Of a stretch of DNA of 64,000 nucleotides, positions 44,503-55,125 are shown piece after piece. The notes beneath the pieces were generated by a model. That model searched no databases and was not told the origin of the DNA. It saw only the letters and a program-made list of their open reading frames with translations. This DNA is from Panicum virgatum. Its lineage: Eukaryota > Streptophyta > Magnoliopsida > Poales > Poaceae. Each line of letters starts with the position of its first letter. Within the stretch, counting starts at the first letter, position 1. Position numbers and translations under genes: made by a program. The stretch is taken from positions 36,534,118-36,598,117 of the forward strand of contig NC_053149.1 in the NCBI RefSeq assembly GCF_016808335.1. The letters run 5' to 3'.

Positions 44503-47500
44503 ATGGTTAATTCATATCCAGCTACAGTGCTTTTTGATACTGGTGCTACGCATTCCTTCATTACTCAGTCTTTTGTCGAGCATCATGGTATTCATACTAG
44601 CACATTAAAGAGGTGCCTGTTAGTATCTTCACCGGGTGGACAGTTGAGGTCTCACACTTACTGCCCGAGAGTCAGTGTTTCTTTGAGGGGAGTAGAGTTC
44701 TGTACTGATCTGATGGTGCTAGACACCAAGGGCATTGATGTCATTCTGGGAATGGAGACTCTGGCCAAGTGGGGAGTTCGGATAGATTGTGCTCAGAGGA
44801 CAGTCTTGCTATCAGCTTCCAGTGGCCAAGAGGTTGTTATCAGTGCAGTAGAGCCTTCTGGATTTCTTCATCAGATGGAGGCTAGACCCACGGGCGGTAT
44901 TCGCGTGGTGTCTGAATTCCCGGATGTCTTTCCGGATGATCTGCCAGGTATGCCGCCTGAACGCGCCATTGAGTTTTGTATTGATCTCTTGCCTGGCACA
45001 GCTCCTATTGCAAAGCGGCCCTACCGTATGGCGCCTATAGAGCATGAAGAAGTTAAGAAGACTATTGATGAGTTGCTAGCCAAGGGCTATATCCGTCGCA
45101 GCTTCTCTCCTTGGGCTTTTCCATTGCTGCTAGTAGATAAGAAGGATGGCTCGAAGAGGATGTGTGTGGATTATCGGGAGTTGAATGCAGTCACTATCAA
45201 GAACAAGCATCCACTGCCCCGTATTGAGGATCTCTTCGATTTGCTTCGAGGTGCTCGTATATTCTCGAAGATTGATCTTCGTTCGGGTTATTTTCAGCTG
45301 AGGATCCGTCCTGGGGATATTCCGAAGACGGCATTCACCTGCAAGTACGGGCTATATGAGTATACAGTCATGTCCTTCGGCTTGACTAATGCCCCGGCTT
45401 TCTTCATGCATCTGATGAACATGGTCTTCATGGATTATCTGGATGTCTTTGTGGTGATTTTCATTGATGATATTCTGATCTTCTCCAAGACAGAAGAAGA
45501 GCATGAGGAGCATCTGAGACTCGTGTTGCAGAGATTGAGAGAGCATCAGCTGTATGCCAAGTTCAGCAAGTGCGAGTTCTGGATTGACGAGGTGCCATTC
45601 CTCGGTCATGTTATCTCTCAGGGAGGCATTGCTGTTGATCCAAGCAAGGTGAAGGATGTGCTCGAGTGGGAGACACCGCAGACAGTGAAGGAAGTCAGAT
45701 CTTTCTTGGGCTTAGCTGGATATTATCGGAGGTTCATTGAGAATTTCTCCAAAATCGCGAAGCCTTTGACTTCTTTGCTAGAGAAGAATGTGGCTTTCGT
45801 ATGGACTGATGAGCGTCAGATGGCCTTTGATGAGCTGAAGAAAAGGTTGACTACGGCGCCAGTCCTGACTCTGCCGGACCAGACGAAGAGGTTCACCGTA
45901 TATTGTGATGCTTCGAAGGATGGTCTTGGGTGTGTTCTGATGCAGGAGGGCAGAGTGATAGCTTATGCTTCACGGCAGTTACGTCGGCATGAGCTGAATT
46001 ATCCTACTCATGATCTTGAGTTAGCCGCAGTTGTGCATGCTCTGAAGATTTGGAGGCATTACTTGTATGGGCAGCGGTGTGATATCTACACTGATCACAA
46101 GAGCCTCAAGTACATTTTCACGCAGAATGAGCTGAACATGTGGCAGAGAAGATGGCTAGAGTTGGTCAAGGACTATGATCTGGAGATTCACTATCATCCG
46201 GGCAAGGCCAATGTTGTAGCAGATGCTCTGAGCAGAAGAAGTTATGTCAACATGGCCGTGGCTTTCCAGATGCCTCCAGAGTTATGCGAGGAGTTCGAGC
46301 AGTTGAGTCTGGGCTTCTTGCATCATACTTCCAGTGCAGCATTTGAGGCAGTACCGACTCTAGAGGCAGAGATCAGGCAGCATCAGAAAGATGATGAGAA
46401 GCTGCAGGAGATTCGTGAGTTGCTCAAGAAGGGCAAGGCCCCACATTTCAGAGAGGATGATCAGGGTACTTTGTGGTACAAGAACCGGATCTGCGTGCCT
46501 GATGTGCATGATCTTCGGAAGTTAATTCTGAGTGAGGCCCATGATACAGCTTATTCTATTCATCCGGGCAGCACAAAGATGTATTATGATCTGAAGGAAC
46601 GTTTCTGGTGGTATGGGATGAAGCGTTCAGTGGCAGAGTACGTGGCTATTTGTGACACCTGTCAGCGTGTCAAGGCTGAGCATCAGAGGCCAGCAGGTCT
46701 ATTGCAGCCTTTGAAGATTCCAGAGTGGAAATGGGAAGAAATCACTATGGACTTCATTGTTGGATTGCCTCGTACTCAGAAAGGGTACAACTCTATTTGG
46801 GTAGTAGTGGATCGTCTGACGAAGGTTGCTCACTTTATTCCAGTAAACACTACTTACTCCAGAGCTAGACTTGCAGAGTTGTACATCTCTCGGATTGTCT
46901 GTTTGCACGGTGTGCCGAAGAAGATCATATCTGACAGAGGGTCTCAGTTCACTTCTCGGTTCTGGGAGCAGCTCCATGATTCGTTGGATACGAAGCTGCG
47001 TTTCAGTACAGCTTATCACCCTCAGACAGATGGGCAGACAGAGAGAACCAACCAAGTGTTGGAGGATATGCTGAGAGCTTGTGCTATTCAGTATGGTACT
47101 AGTTGGGATAAGTGTCTGTCATTTGCTGAGTTCTCATATAACAACAGCTATCAGGCCAGTCTAAAGAAGTCCCCATTTGAGGCATTGTATGGCAGAAAAT
47201 GCAGGACTCCTCTCTATTGGGATCAGATCGGTGAGAAGCAGCTCTTTGGCCCTGAGATCATAGATGATGCAGAGCAGATGGTTCAGGCTGTGCGGGAAAA
47301 TCTGAGGATTGCACAGAGCAGACAGAAGAGCTATGCAGATGGCAAACGGAGGGACCTGACTTTCAGTGTCGGTGATTATGTGTATCTGAAGGTGTCTCCG
47401 ATGAGAGGAATCCGCAGATTTAATGTCAAAGGGAAGTTAGCACCTCGGTATGTGGGGCCATTCAAGGTGCTAGAGCGGAAAGGCGAAGTTGCTTATCGCC

Positions 47501-47799
47501 TGGAGTTACCTCTCAGCCTCTCAGGAGTTCATGATGTCTTCCATATATCTCAGCTGAAGAGGTGTCTGCGAGTACCCGAGGAGCAGGCACCCCTGGATGG
47601 AGTCGATGTCCAGGAGGATCTGACTTATACTGAGCATCCGGTGAAGATTCTGGAGACATCAGAGAGGGTCACTCGGAACAAGCGCATCAAGATGTGCAGA
47701 GTTCAGTGGAGTCATCACAGTGAAGCTGAGGCTACATGGGAGCGAGAAGATGAGTTGAAGAAGACATATCCAGATCTCTTTGCTAGCCAGCCCAGCTAA
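44503..47799 (+). CDS. Chromovirus (Tekay/Del-like Ty3/gypsy) pol ORF lacking gag
   Basis: This is an intact 1,098-codon frame. Protease active site DTGATHSF is near residue 12, RT carries CVDYRELN and FIDDILIF (about 320), RNase H has [10 protein letters not shown] (about 468) and YTDHKSL, integrase has the HHCC finger (about 676-720), catalytic [16 protein letters not shown] and QTERTNQ (about 748, 809, 844), and a C-terminal chromodomain ([14 protein letters not shown]). It corresponds to the last 1,098 residues of the 55,126-59,058 protein, with roughly eight amino-acid differences. The ATG here is an internal Met of that polyprotein. Gag, knuckle and the element's own 5' LTR are absent; instead a leader and copia LTR lie upstream. 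A polypurine tract (47,819-47,834) and LTR follow. All catalytic motifs are intact, so it could supply enzymes in trans if transcribed. Confidence 0.95.
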   Translation: MVNSYPATVLFDTGATHSFITQSFVEHHGIHTSTLKRCLLVSSPGGQLRSHTYCPRVSVSLRGVEFCTDLMVLDTKGIDVILGMETLAKWGVRIDCAQRTVLLSASSGQEVVISAVEPSGFLHQMEARPTGGIRVVSEFPDVFPDDLPGMPPERAIEFCIDLLPGTAPIAKRPYRMAPIEHEEVKKTIDELLAKGYIRRSFSPWAFPLLLVDKKDGSKRMCVDYRELNAVTIKNKHPLPRIEDLFDLLRGARIFSKIDLRSGYFQLRIRPGDIPKTAFTCKYGLYEYTVMSFGLTNAPAFFMHLMNMVFMDYLDVFVVIFIDDILIFSKTEEEHEEHLRLVLQRLREHQLYAKFSKCEFWIDEVPFLGHVISQGGIAVDPSKVKDVLEWETPQTVKEVRSFLGLAGYYRRFIENFSKIAKPLTSLLEKNVAFVWTDERQMAFDELKKRLTTAPVLTLPDQTKRFTVYCDASKDGLGCVLMQEGRVIAYASRQLRRHELNYPTHDLELAAVVHALKIWRHYLYGQRCDIYTDHKSLKYIFTQNELNMWQRRWLELVKDYDLEIHYHPGKANVVADALSRRSYVNMAVAFQMPPELCEEFEQLSLGFLHHTSSAAFEAVPTLEAEIRQHQKDDEKLQEIRELLKKGKAPHFREDDQGTLWYKNRICVPDVHDLRKLILSEAHDTAYSIHPGSTKMYYDLKERFWWYGMKRSVAEYVAICDTCQRVKAEHQRPAGLLQPLKIPEWKWEEITMDFIVGLPRTQKGYNSIWVVVDRLTKVAHFIPVNTTYSRARLAELYISRIVCLHGVPKKIISDRGSQFTSRFWEQLHDSLDTKLRFSTAYHPQTDGQTERTNQVLEDMLRACAIQYGTSWDKCLSFAEFSYNNSYQASLKKSPFEALYGRKCRTPLYWDQIGEKQLFGPEIIDDAEQMVQAVRENLRIAQSRQKSYADGKRRDLTFSVGDYVYLKVSPMRGIRRFNVKGKLAPRYVGPFKVLERKGEVAYRLELPLSLSGVHDVFHISQLKRCLRVPEEQAPLDGVDVQEDLTYTEHPVKILETSERVTRNKRIKMCRVQWSHHSEAEATWEREDELKKTYPDLFASQPS

Positions 47800-47814
47800 A
47801 TCTCGGGACGAGAT

Positions 47815-47834
47815 TTCTTTAAGGGGGTAGGGTA
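47815..47834 (+). promoter_or_regulatory. Chromovirus polypurine tract
   Basis: CTTTAAGGGGGTAGGGTA directly precedes the LTR start TGTAACACCC (47,835). The same tract on the minus strand is at 55,091-55,110. It would prime plus-strand DNA synthesis. The intervening ATCTCGGGACGAGAT is a near-perfect palindrome present in both copies. Confidence 0.8.
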
Positions 47835-50800
47835 TGTAACACCCTAATTTAAATTTCAGTATTTGTTAATAAATTCTTTGGCTTTAGTTAAATTTCCTAA
47901 GGTTTTTTTGTGTTTAGTTGGCATTTAATCTAATTTTCGTTCCTTAATTAATTAAAATTTATCATAAGTTTAAATTTTTGTTGCATTCATGCTGGTGCAT
48001 AATTTTATTTGAGTGTGGTTTGAATTCAAATTCAATTTTGAATTCAAACTTTGATTGGTTTATAAATAGAAATAGAAATAGAAAAAGGAAAACCCAACCC
48101 AAAACAACCCGGCCCACTTCCCTCTCCCTTCCCGGGCGGTCCAGCCCACGCGCCTCAGCCCTTCTCCACGCAGGCCCGCAAGCCAGACCCCAGCCCAGCC
48201 CGCTCCCCGGCCTGGCTCACCGCGAGCGGCCCAACCGCTCCCCACTCTCTCACCCGCACCGCCTGGGCCCGCTCGTCAGCGCGCCCCCGCGTCACCCCGC
48301 TCGCCAGCGCCCGGCCCGCATCGCGCGCGCCTCGCCCGCCCGACCTGCCGGTCCCACCCGCCAGCGGCACCCCGCTCGCGCTCGCCCCGTCTCGCTGCGC
48401 CGGGACCCCACCGGTCAGCCCCGTCGCCTTCCTCCCGCAACGCCCGCCCGCGACTCCCGCCGGGGATCTCGCCGGTTTCCCAACCCCGGGCGCGCACGCC
48501 CAGGTTGGCCGCCGCCCTACAAAAGGGGCCCAAGGCACCCCCCTCGCACCCCATCCACTCCCTTCGCCGCCCCCAAACCCCAGCTCGCTGCGCCACGCCC
48601 TGCTCCGCCCCGCGCCGCTCCTCTGCGCCGCCGCGGCCACGCCGCCCCGTTGCACCAGAGCTCCGGCCAAGCGGCGCGACAGCTCCGCCTCGACGCCTGG
48701 AAACTCCCCGGAGTCTCCTTGTCCGATCCTGACCCGGGTGCACGCCGAATTTCGGCCCGAACCCCGCTGCAGGTGAGCCCGGCTCCGTGCCATTGCCCAA
48801 CTCCGGTGATCCTCCAGCCATGTTAACCCTTCTCCTGGGATCGCAGAGCACCTTCGCACATGCCCGTGGAGAACTAGGAGCCAGACGCAACCCCCAGCAT
48901 CCTCCTCCGCGAGCTCCGTTGAGCTCCGCCGCAGGACATCGCCGTCGACCCCCTGCGCCGGACTCGTTCTTCGATCCAACACCTTGGTGAGCCTCTGCCC
49001 GACTTCTTGTTTCGTTTACGCTAGATCTCTTAGGCCCGTAGCCCCCGTCCGCGCCCAGAACACCGCCGCCGGCAAACCACGGCCGCCAGTGCCGCTCTGC
49101 ACGGCCGCACGCCACGCCAGCGCCCCTACCTGCCTCCAAGGGCCTCTGGACGAGTTCGCCGGGCCGCACGCTCGCTCCTCGACCAAACCCCGGCCGGACC
49201 CGAGCCCAGCACAGCGCGCGCGCGCACACCGGCGTCACCGCCGCGTAGGCCCGCCACCACCGCCTCACACGCCGCCCCGAGCCTCCCCTCCCCGCGCACG
49301 AGGCCCAGGTGGATTACGCATGCCGCGTACTCCATCCCAGGCCAAAGCCCCACTCGGATTGGCCCCCGGAGCGCCGGATTGGGCATCTCCGGCAAGCTCC
49401 CAAGCCAGGCCGCCGCGGGAAAGGTTTCCCCGGCGAGCTCCGCCGCCGCCCCGCGCCCAGTTAGGTCCGAGCCGTTCGATCCGGTTTCGACGCTCGGGAT
49501 TAGATCAGAGTTGCATTAGATCTAAGCCACCAGATCTCAATCCGACGGCTGAGATCCAAAGATAACGGTTCACCCTGGCGTTTTTGTTAAAGAGACCCTG
49601 GAGTTTTCTTTAATCAACCCGCAGTCCTAGCGCGTTGAAAAATAATTATATCCAGGTCCAGTTTTTAACACTTTAGCCCCTGATCTTTATAGAATTTGAA
49701 CCCGCCGTCCAGGCTTAGTCCTTTTGCGTGTTAGCCCCTGGATCTTTTCAGTAATTACGTTTTAGCCCTCGGTTTTAGCAGAAAGCCCCCTGAAACTTCA
49801 GTTTTCTTACAAATAAGCCCCTAGAACTTGTTTTTAGCCCAGAAAATGCGTTTTAGCTCCGTTTTTAGCGTTCTTTATATCCACGCGATCGTTGTAACGC
49901 GTAGAACAGTATTAGACTAGTTTAGTGTGCTGTTTTTATGTATTGATGTACTGTTTCTTAGTTTTTGTTAATGTTTGCTTGTATGCTTATTTTCGTGCAT
50001 TGTTTTGGCCATGTGTTCGTGAGTAGACGTTGATCCATCTGAGGAGCCCCAGTACCAGTACCAGGAGCAGCCTTCTTCCGAGCACTTTGAGCAGCAGCCA
50101 GAGCAGTACGAGGAAGGCAAGTATAACATGAACAACCTATCACTTTTAATTACAATTTCATACTGCATTTTAATACTGTATGCCTTTAAGGATTTCCTAG
50201 CCAGTTTATATCCTTTATATATACCTTTGGGATGCATTTTGGTTAGTTGTGCTAGGTTGCTGCGCTATAACACACTCTGGTCCTTTTTAATTAAATTGAT
50301 TAATGTTTTACTTGAACTTAATTCTGAGAGTGGCACTCTGTGTGGCTTGAGTGGCTCACTTCTCGTTAAAAGATGTTTTTTTTAGAAACATGGTTTAGGG
50401 GGCCAGCACGGTGCTTACTGCCTGGTTGGCCACTCTCCATAAGGACCGGTTCATAGAGCGACAACCTGGGACAACAGCGCTACCACAAGGCTAGAATGGG
50501 ATAGACTTGGCGTAATAATTAGATCTTTTTGGTTTGGAGTAACTTACCTGCGGGGCAAGAGTAGTAAGCTTCAATGGTCCCTGCTCCTCCGGCTTGGTCT
50601 GTGCTTGGATTGTGCTCCTGTGCTTGTACCCCCGGAGGTGGGCCCCATCGTCGCCGACCTAACTCTCGCGGTTACGCCTTACCAACGAGATTCTTTTTAA
50701 AGGCCTCGTAGTGAGTCGCTAGTCATCTCACCTAAGGAAGTGTGATGAACAACTGGCGTAGCTCACGACTTGTGGGTAAAGATGTGCAACCTCTGCAGAG

Positions 50801-51440
50801 TGTAAAACTGGTATACTAGCCGTGCTCACGGTTATGAGCGGCCCAGATCCTCCTTTTGATTAGTGAAGTTATCTCCTTCCGACGAGGGAGGTGCTTCTCG
50901 GGGTTTACCTTGGTGGCTTGGTTTTGGTATGGTTCTCAGTAGTAGTATAATTAATTCTGATTAATTACTATGTAACTGGGTTAATGGTAATTCATCAACT
51001 CGTAGTAAATAGTTTTAATAAAATTTTGCCAACACTTAAAAGCTAATGCAGTTGAGTCAGCCAGCCTAGAGCCTCATAGTTTGTGTTATACTTGTTGAGT
51101 ACAAGTTGTGTACTCACTCTTGCCTCTTCTCTACTTTTTTCCTCTTGGCTACGCTACTGCTGCTCAGTTCCTGCCGACACGAGGGAGTTCGTCCAGCGCT
51201 ACCCGGACTACGAGGACTTCTAGGTGCTTCGTCTCCCAGTCGACGTCCCTGTGGCGCCCTGCTTCAGCTTCGGAGAGCTTTTACCGTATTTTTGTACTTC
51301 GCTTCCGCTGTATCAGACATTTTGTCATTATTGTAATAAATAACATTCGTATTCGCTTTATTATATCTTTTTACGTGATATGTGCTATGATATACTGTTC
51401 ATTCTGTTGTATATACGTGTGACTTGATCCTGGCACGTAT
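47835..51440 (+). repeat. Chromovirus 3' LTR (copy C), last ~45 bp missing
   Basis: It starts TGTAACACCC and matches copy E (60,159-63,692) almost base for base from 47,949. It breaks off at CACGTAT (51,440), where other copies go on with ATGATTGCTCGG and a terminal hairpin, and is joined through one C to the opposite LTR D. It carries TACAAAA (48,518), donor-like CTGCAG-GTGAGC (48,775) and CCTTG-GTGAGC (48,987), the two conserved short exons and AATAAA (51,335). Confidence 0.93.
50026..51223 (+). other. Conserved two-exon mini-ORF in LTR copy C
   Basis: Exon a (50,026-50,116) reads DVDPSEEPQYQYQEQ, then PSSEHFEQQPEQYEE, ending in phase 1 at AAG before GCAAGT, a perfect GC-AG donor. Exon b (51,168-51,223) follows CTGCTCAG and reads VPADTREFVQRYPDYEDF then TAG. 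The exon a frame is closed just upstream by TGA, so an upstream exon ending in phase 1 is required; a T-rich tract ends at GTGAGTAG before it. AATAAA (51,335-51,340) follows the stop by 112 bp. The same frame occurs in copies A, B, D and E. This is a prediction: no host homologue is recognised and no start codon has been assigned. Confidence 0.5.
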
Positions 51441-51441
51441 C

Positions 51442-54400
51442 TGTAACACCCGGTTTATAAAAGAACATAAACCGAGCAATCATATACGTGCCAGGATCAA
51501 GTCACACGTATATACAACAGAATGAACAGTATATCATAGCACATATCACGTAAAAAGATATAATAAAACGAATACGAATGTTATTTATTACAATAATGAC
51601 AAAATGTCTGATACAGCGGAAGCGAAGTACAAAATACGGTAAAAGCTCTCCAAAGCTGAAGCAGGGCGCCACAGGGACGTCGACTGGGAGACGAAGCACC
51701 TAGAAGTCCTCGTAGTCCTGGTAGCGCTGGACGAACTCCCTCGTGTCGGCAGGAACTGAGCAGCAGTAGCGTAGCCAAGAGGAAAGAGTAGAGAAGAGGC
51801 AAGAGTGAGTACACAACTCGTACTCAACAAGTATAACACAAACTATGAGGCTCTAGGCTGGCTGACTCAACTGCATTAGCTTTTAAGTGTTGGCAGATTT
51901 TATTTAAGCTATTTACTACTAGTTGATGAATTACCATTAACCCAGTTACATAGTAATTAATCAAGTTTAATCATACTACTACTGAGAACCAAACCAAGAC
52001 CAAGCCACCAAGGTAACCCCGAGAAGCACCTCCCTCGTCGGAAGGAGATAACTTCACTAATCAAAAGGAGGATCTGGGCCGCTCATAACCGTGAGCACGG
52101 CTAGTATACCAGTTTTACACTCTGCAGAGGTTGCACATCTTTACCCACAAGTCGTGAGCTACGCCAGTTGTTCATCACACTTCCTTAGGTGGGATGGCCA
52201 GCGACTCACTATGAGGCCTTTAAAAAGAATCTCGTTGGTAAGGCGTAACCGCGAGAGTTAGGTCGGCGACGATGGGGCCCACCTCCGGGGGTACAAGCAC
52301 AGGAGCGCAATCCAAGCACAGACCAAGCCGGAGGAGCAGGGACCATTGAAGCTTACTACTCTTGCCCCGCAGGTAAGTTACTCCAAACCAAAAAGATCTA
52401 ATTATTACGCCAAGTCTATCCCATTCTAGCCTTGTGGTAGCGCTGTTGTCCCAGGTTGTCGCTCTATGAACCGGTCCTTATGGAGAGTGGCCAACCAGGC
52501 AGTAAGCACCGTGCTGGCCCCCTAAACCATGTTTCTAAAAAAACATCTTTTAACGAGAAGTGAGCCACTCAAGACACACAGAGTGCCACTCTCAGAATTA
52601 AGTTCAAGTAAAACATTAATCAATTTAATTAAAAAGGACCAGAGTGTGTTATAGCGCAGCAACCTAGCACAACTAACCATAATGCAACCCAAAGGATATA
52701 TATAAAGGATATAAACTGGCTAGGAAATCCTTAAAGGCATACAGTATTAAAATGCAATATGAAAATGTATTTAAAGTGATGGGTGGTTCATGTTATACTT
52801 GCCTTCCTCGTACTGCTCTGGCTGCTGCTCAAAGTGCTCGGAAGACGGCTGCTCCGGGTACTGGTACTGGGGCTCCTCAGATGGATCAACGTCTACTCAC
52901 GAACACATGGCCAAAACAATGTACGAAAATAAGCATACAAACAAACATTAACAAAAACTAAGAAACAGTACATCAATACATAAAAACAGCACACTAAACT
53001 ACTCTAATACTGTTCTACGCGTCACAACGATCGCGTGGATATAAAGAACGCTAAAAACGGAGCTAAAACGCGTATTCTAGGCCAAAAACAAGGTTCAGGG
53101 GCTTATTTGCAAGAAAAACAGAGTTCCAGGGGGGTTTTCTGCTAAAACCGAGGACTAAAACGTAAAAACCAGAAAGATCCGAGGGCCAACGCGTAAAAAG
53201 ACCCTAACTGGACGGCGGGTTCTATTTCTAAAGAGCTCAGGGGTTAAAACGTTAAAAACAGGACCTGAGTGGTATTATTTTTGAATAAAGGTGGACTGCG
53301 GGTTGATTTCAAGGAAGGTGGAGGTCTCTTTAACAAAAACGCCAGGGCTAACCGTTACGTGCGTATTAGGGCCGTCGGATCGAGATCTCGTGGCTCTGGT
53401 TCGATGGGATTTGGGATCTAATCTCGAGTGTTGATTTTGGATCGAACGACCCAGGACGAACGTGATCAACGGCGGCGGCGGAAGTCACGGAGCGCGGCGG
53501 CGCGCGGCCGCAGAGTCGCCGGCGTTGGCCGTTCCGGCGCTCTAGGGGTCCTCACAGGCTGTGGTCAGGTCCAAACGAAAGAGCGTGGCATGTGTAATGC
53601 ACTAAGGCCTAGTGTGCGGGTCAGCCTTGACTAGAGCAGCGAGTCCAGCGGCAACGGCGGCGCTGTGCCGGTAGGGCTCGCCGGGGTTTGCCGATCTGGC
53701 ACTCCCGGGGTCAATTCGACCCGTGCGTGGGTCTGGAATGGGCAGTGCGCCACGGCGAACTTGCCTGGGCACTAGACTGGGCTTGGTAGGGCTCTGGGCA
53801 ACGTGTGCGGCGGCACGAGCGGCTCTGCCCGGCGAGATTCGCCGGCGAGCGGGCGTTCGGTCACCTAATGAGGTGCTACGCCCTGCAAAGTCTAGTGAAA
53901 CCGAACAAGGAGGCCTCGGGGTGCTTACCGAGGGTCCAAGACCGCTGGAGCTGCTACGCGGGGTCACCGGCGTTGATGGCGAGCGGCGGCGTACGACGCT
54001 GTGCACGGGGGCCGGGCGTTGTGGAGCTCCTCCGGTCGCCCAAGCTCCACAGGTGGATGAGTGACAACGCTGTGAAGGTTGTCCAGGGGTCAGGGGGGGC
54101 TCAGGGGTCGCCGGTGGCGAGAAATCGAGAGGCGGGTCAAATACCTGCGGTGGCGCTCCGGGGAAAATCCCGGCCGCTAAAGAGGTCAGAGCAGAGGGCC
54201 GCGGGCTCGGGGAAGTGCCTGGGCACGGGGCGAGGCTGCTGCGCGCTTCTGGGAGGGCTGAGGCGTGGCGGAGCAGCGAGGCCTCGGCGGCGTGGGGCTC
54301 TGCTCCGGCGCGGAGGTCGTGGGGGGGTGGAACCGGGGCTTGGGGCGGCGCTAGCGGGGAGGGTGAGAGCGCAGGGGTCGCGGGGTGGTTTAAAGGGGCT

Positions 54401-55090
54401 GGCCGCGGATCTCGGCGAGCGTGCCCAGGGAAGGGTGCCGCGAGGATCACGGCCGGCGATTTCGGCCGTGACTGGCGCGGGCGCGTCGGGAGAGAAGGGC
54501 CTGACATGGGGGGCCGGGCTGTCAGCGGCGCTGGGGCAGTGGGCGCTGGCGTGTGGGGCCATGCTGCAGCAGGGCCGCTCGGTCAGAGGCGGGAGGCGAC
54601 GCGCGGGGCGAGTGGGGGTGACGCGGGCGCAGGCCGGGATGGGCCGGCTCGGGCTGCTGCGCGAGCAACGCGGGCCGAGCGGGGCGCGCTGGGCCTCGCG
54701 GGGTTGGGCCGCGGGAAGGGAGAGGGAGGAACGGGCCGGGTTTTGGCTGGGTTTGACTGGGCTTGGGCTGGTGGGTTTTTGGGCCGGGTTAGAGTGAGGT
54801 TTGGGTTTGGTTGAGGGTTTTGGGTCTCCTTTCCTATTTCCTATTCTTCCCATTTCTTAATCTAATTCAAACAAAGTTTGAATTCAAATTTGAATTTGAA
54901 TTCAAACCACACTCAAATAAAATTATGCACCAGCATGAATGCAACAAAAATTTAAACCTATGATAAATTTTAATTAATTAGGAACAAAAATTAGATTTAA
55001 ATGCCAACTAAACACAATAAATCTTAGAAATTTGAATAAAACCAATTAAATTTATTAATAAATACTGAAATTTAAAATTAGGGTGTTACA
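51442..55090 (-). repeat. Chromovirus 3' LTR (copy D), complete, minus strand
   Basis: The 3,649-bp LTR has both ends intact (TGTAACACCC / GGGTGTTACA). It belongs to the minus-strand element whose gag-pol lies at 59,686-55,126. The terminal 300 bp and the U5 end resemble copy C, but the GC-rich middle differs strongly (different exon-like sequence, TTTAAA box near 54,386), so C and D are different LTR subtypes. Confidence 0.93.
51700..52893 (-). other. Conserved two-exon mini-ORF in LTR copy D
   Basis: On the minus strand, exon a is 52,893-52,803 (DVDPSEEPQYQYPEQ, PSSEHFEQQPEQYEE) and exon b 51,755-51,700 (VPADTREFVQRYQDYEDF, TAG). GC donor and CTGCTCAG acceptor are as in copy C. It differs from copy C by P/Q changes and a synonymous third-position change. 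Confidence 0.5.
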
Positions 55091-55125
55091 GACCCTACCC
55101 CCTTAAAGAAATCTCGTCCCGAGAT

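Noticed and set aside
48276..49268. 330-codon minus-strand frame (and its copy at 60,727-61,479) in the GC-rich LTR middle
   Set aside because: Very GC-rich DNA gives long open frames by chance on both strands. It is Gly/Arg/Ala-rich, overlaps frames on the other strand, has no domain, and does not persist in the diverged LTR copies.
48984..49565. 193-codon frame downstream of a GTGAGC donor-like site
   Set aside because: Pro/Arg/Ala-rich low-complexity translation of GC-rich DNA, not maintained in copies A, B or D.
51108..51422. 104-codon plus-strand LTR frame shared with 24,181-24,495 and 63,318-63,632
   Set aside because: It overlaps exon b of the mini-ORF in another frame and runs through the poly(A) signal. 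Exon b is the frame that better explains the substitutions.
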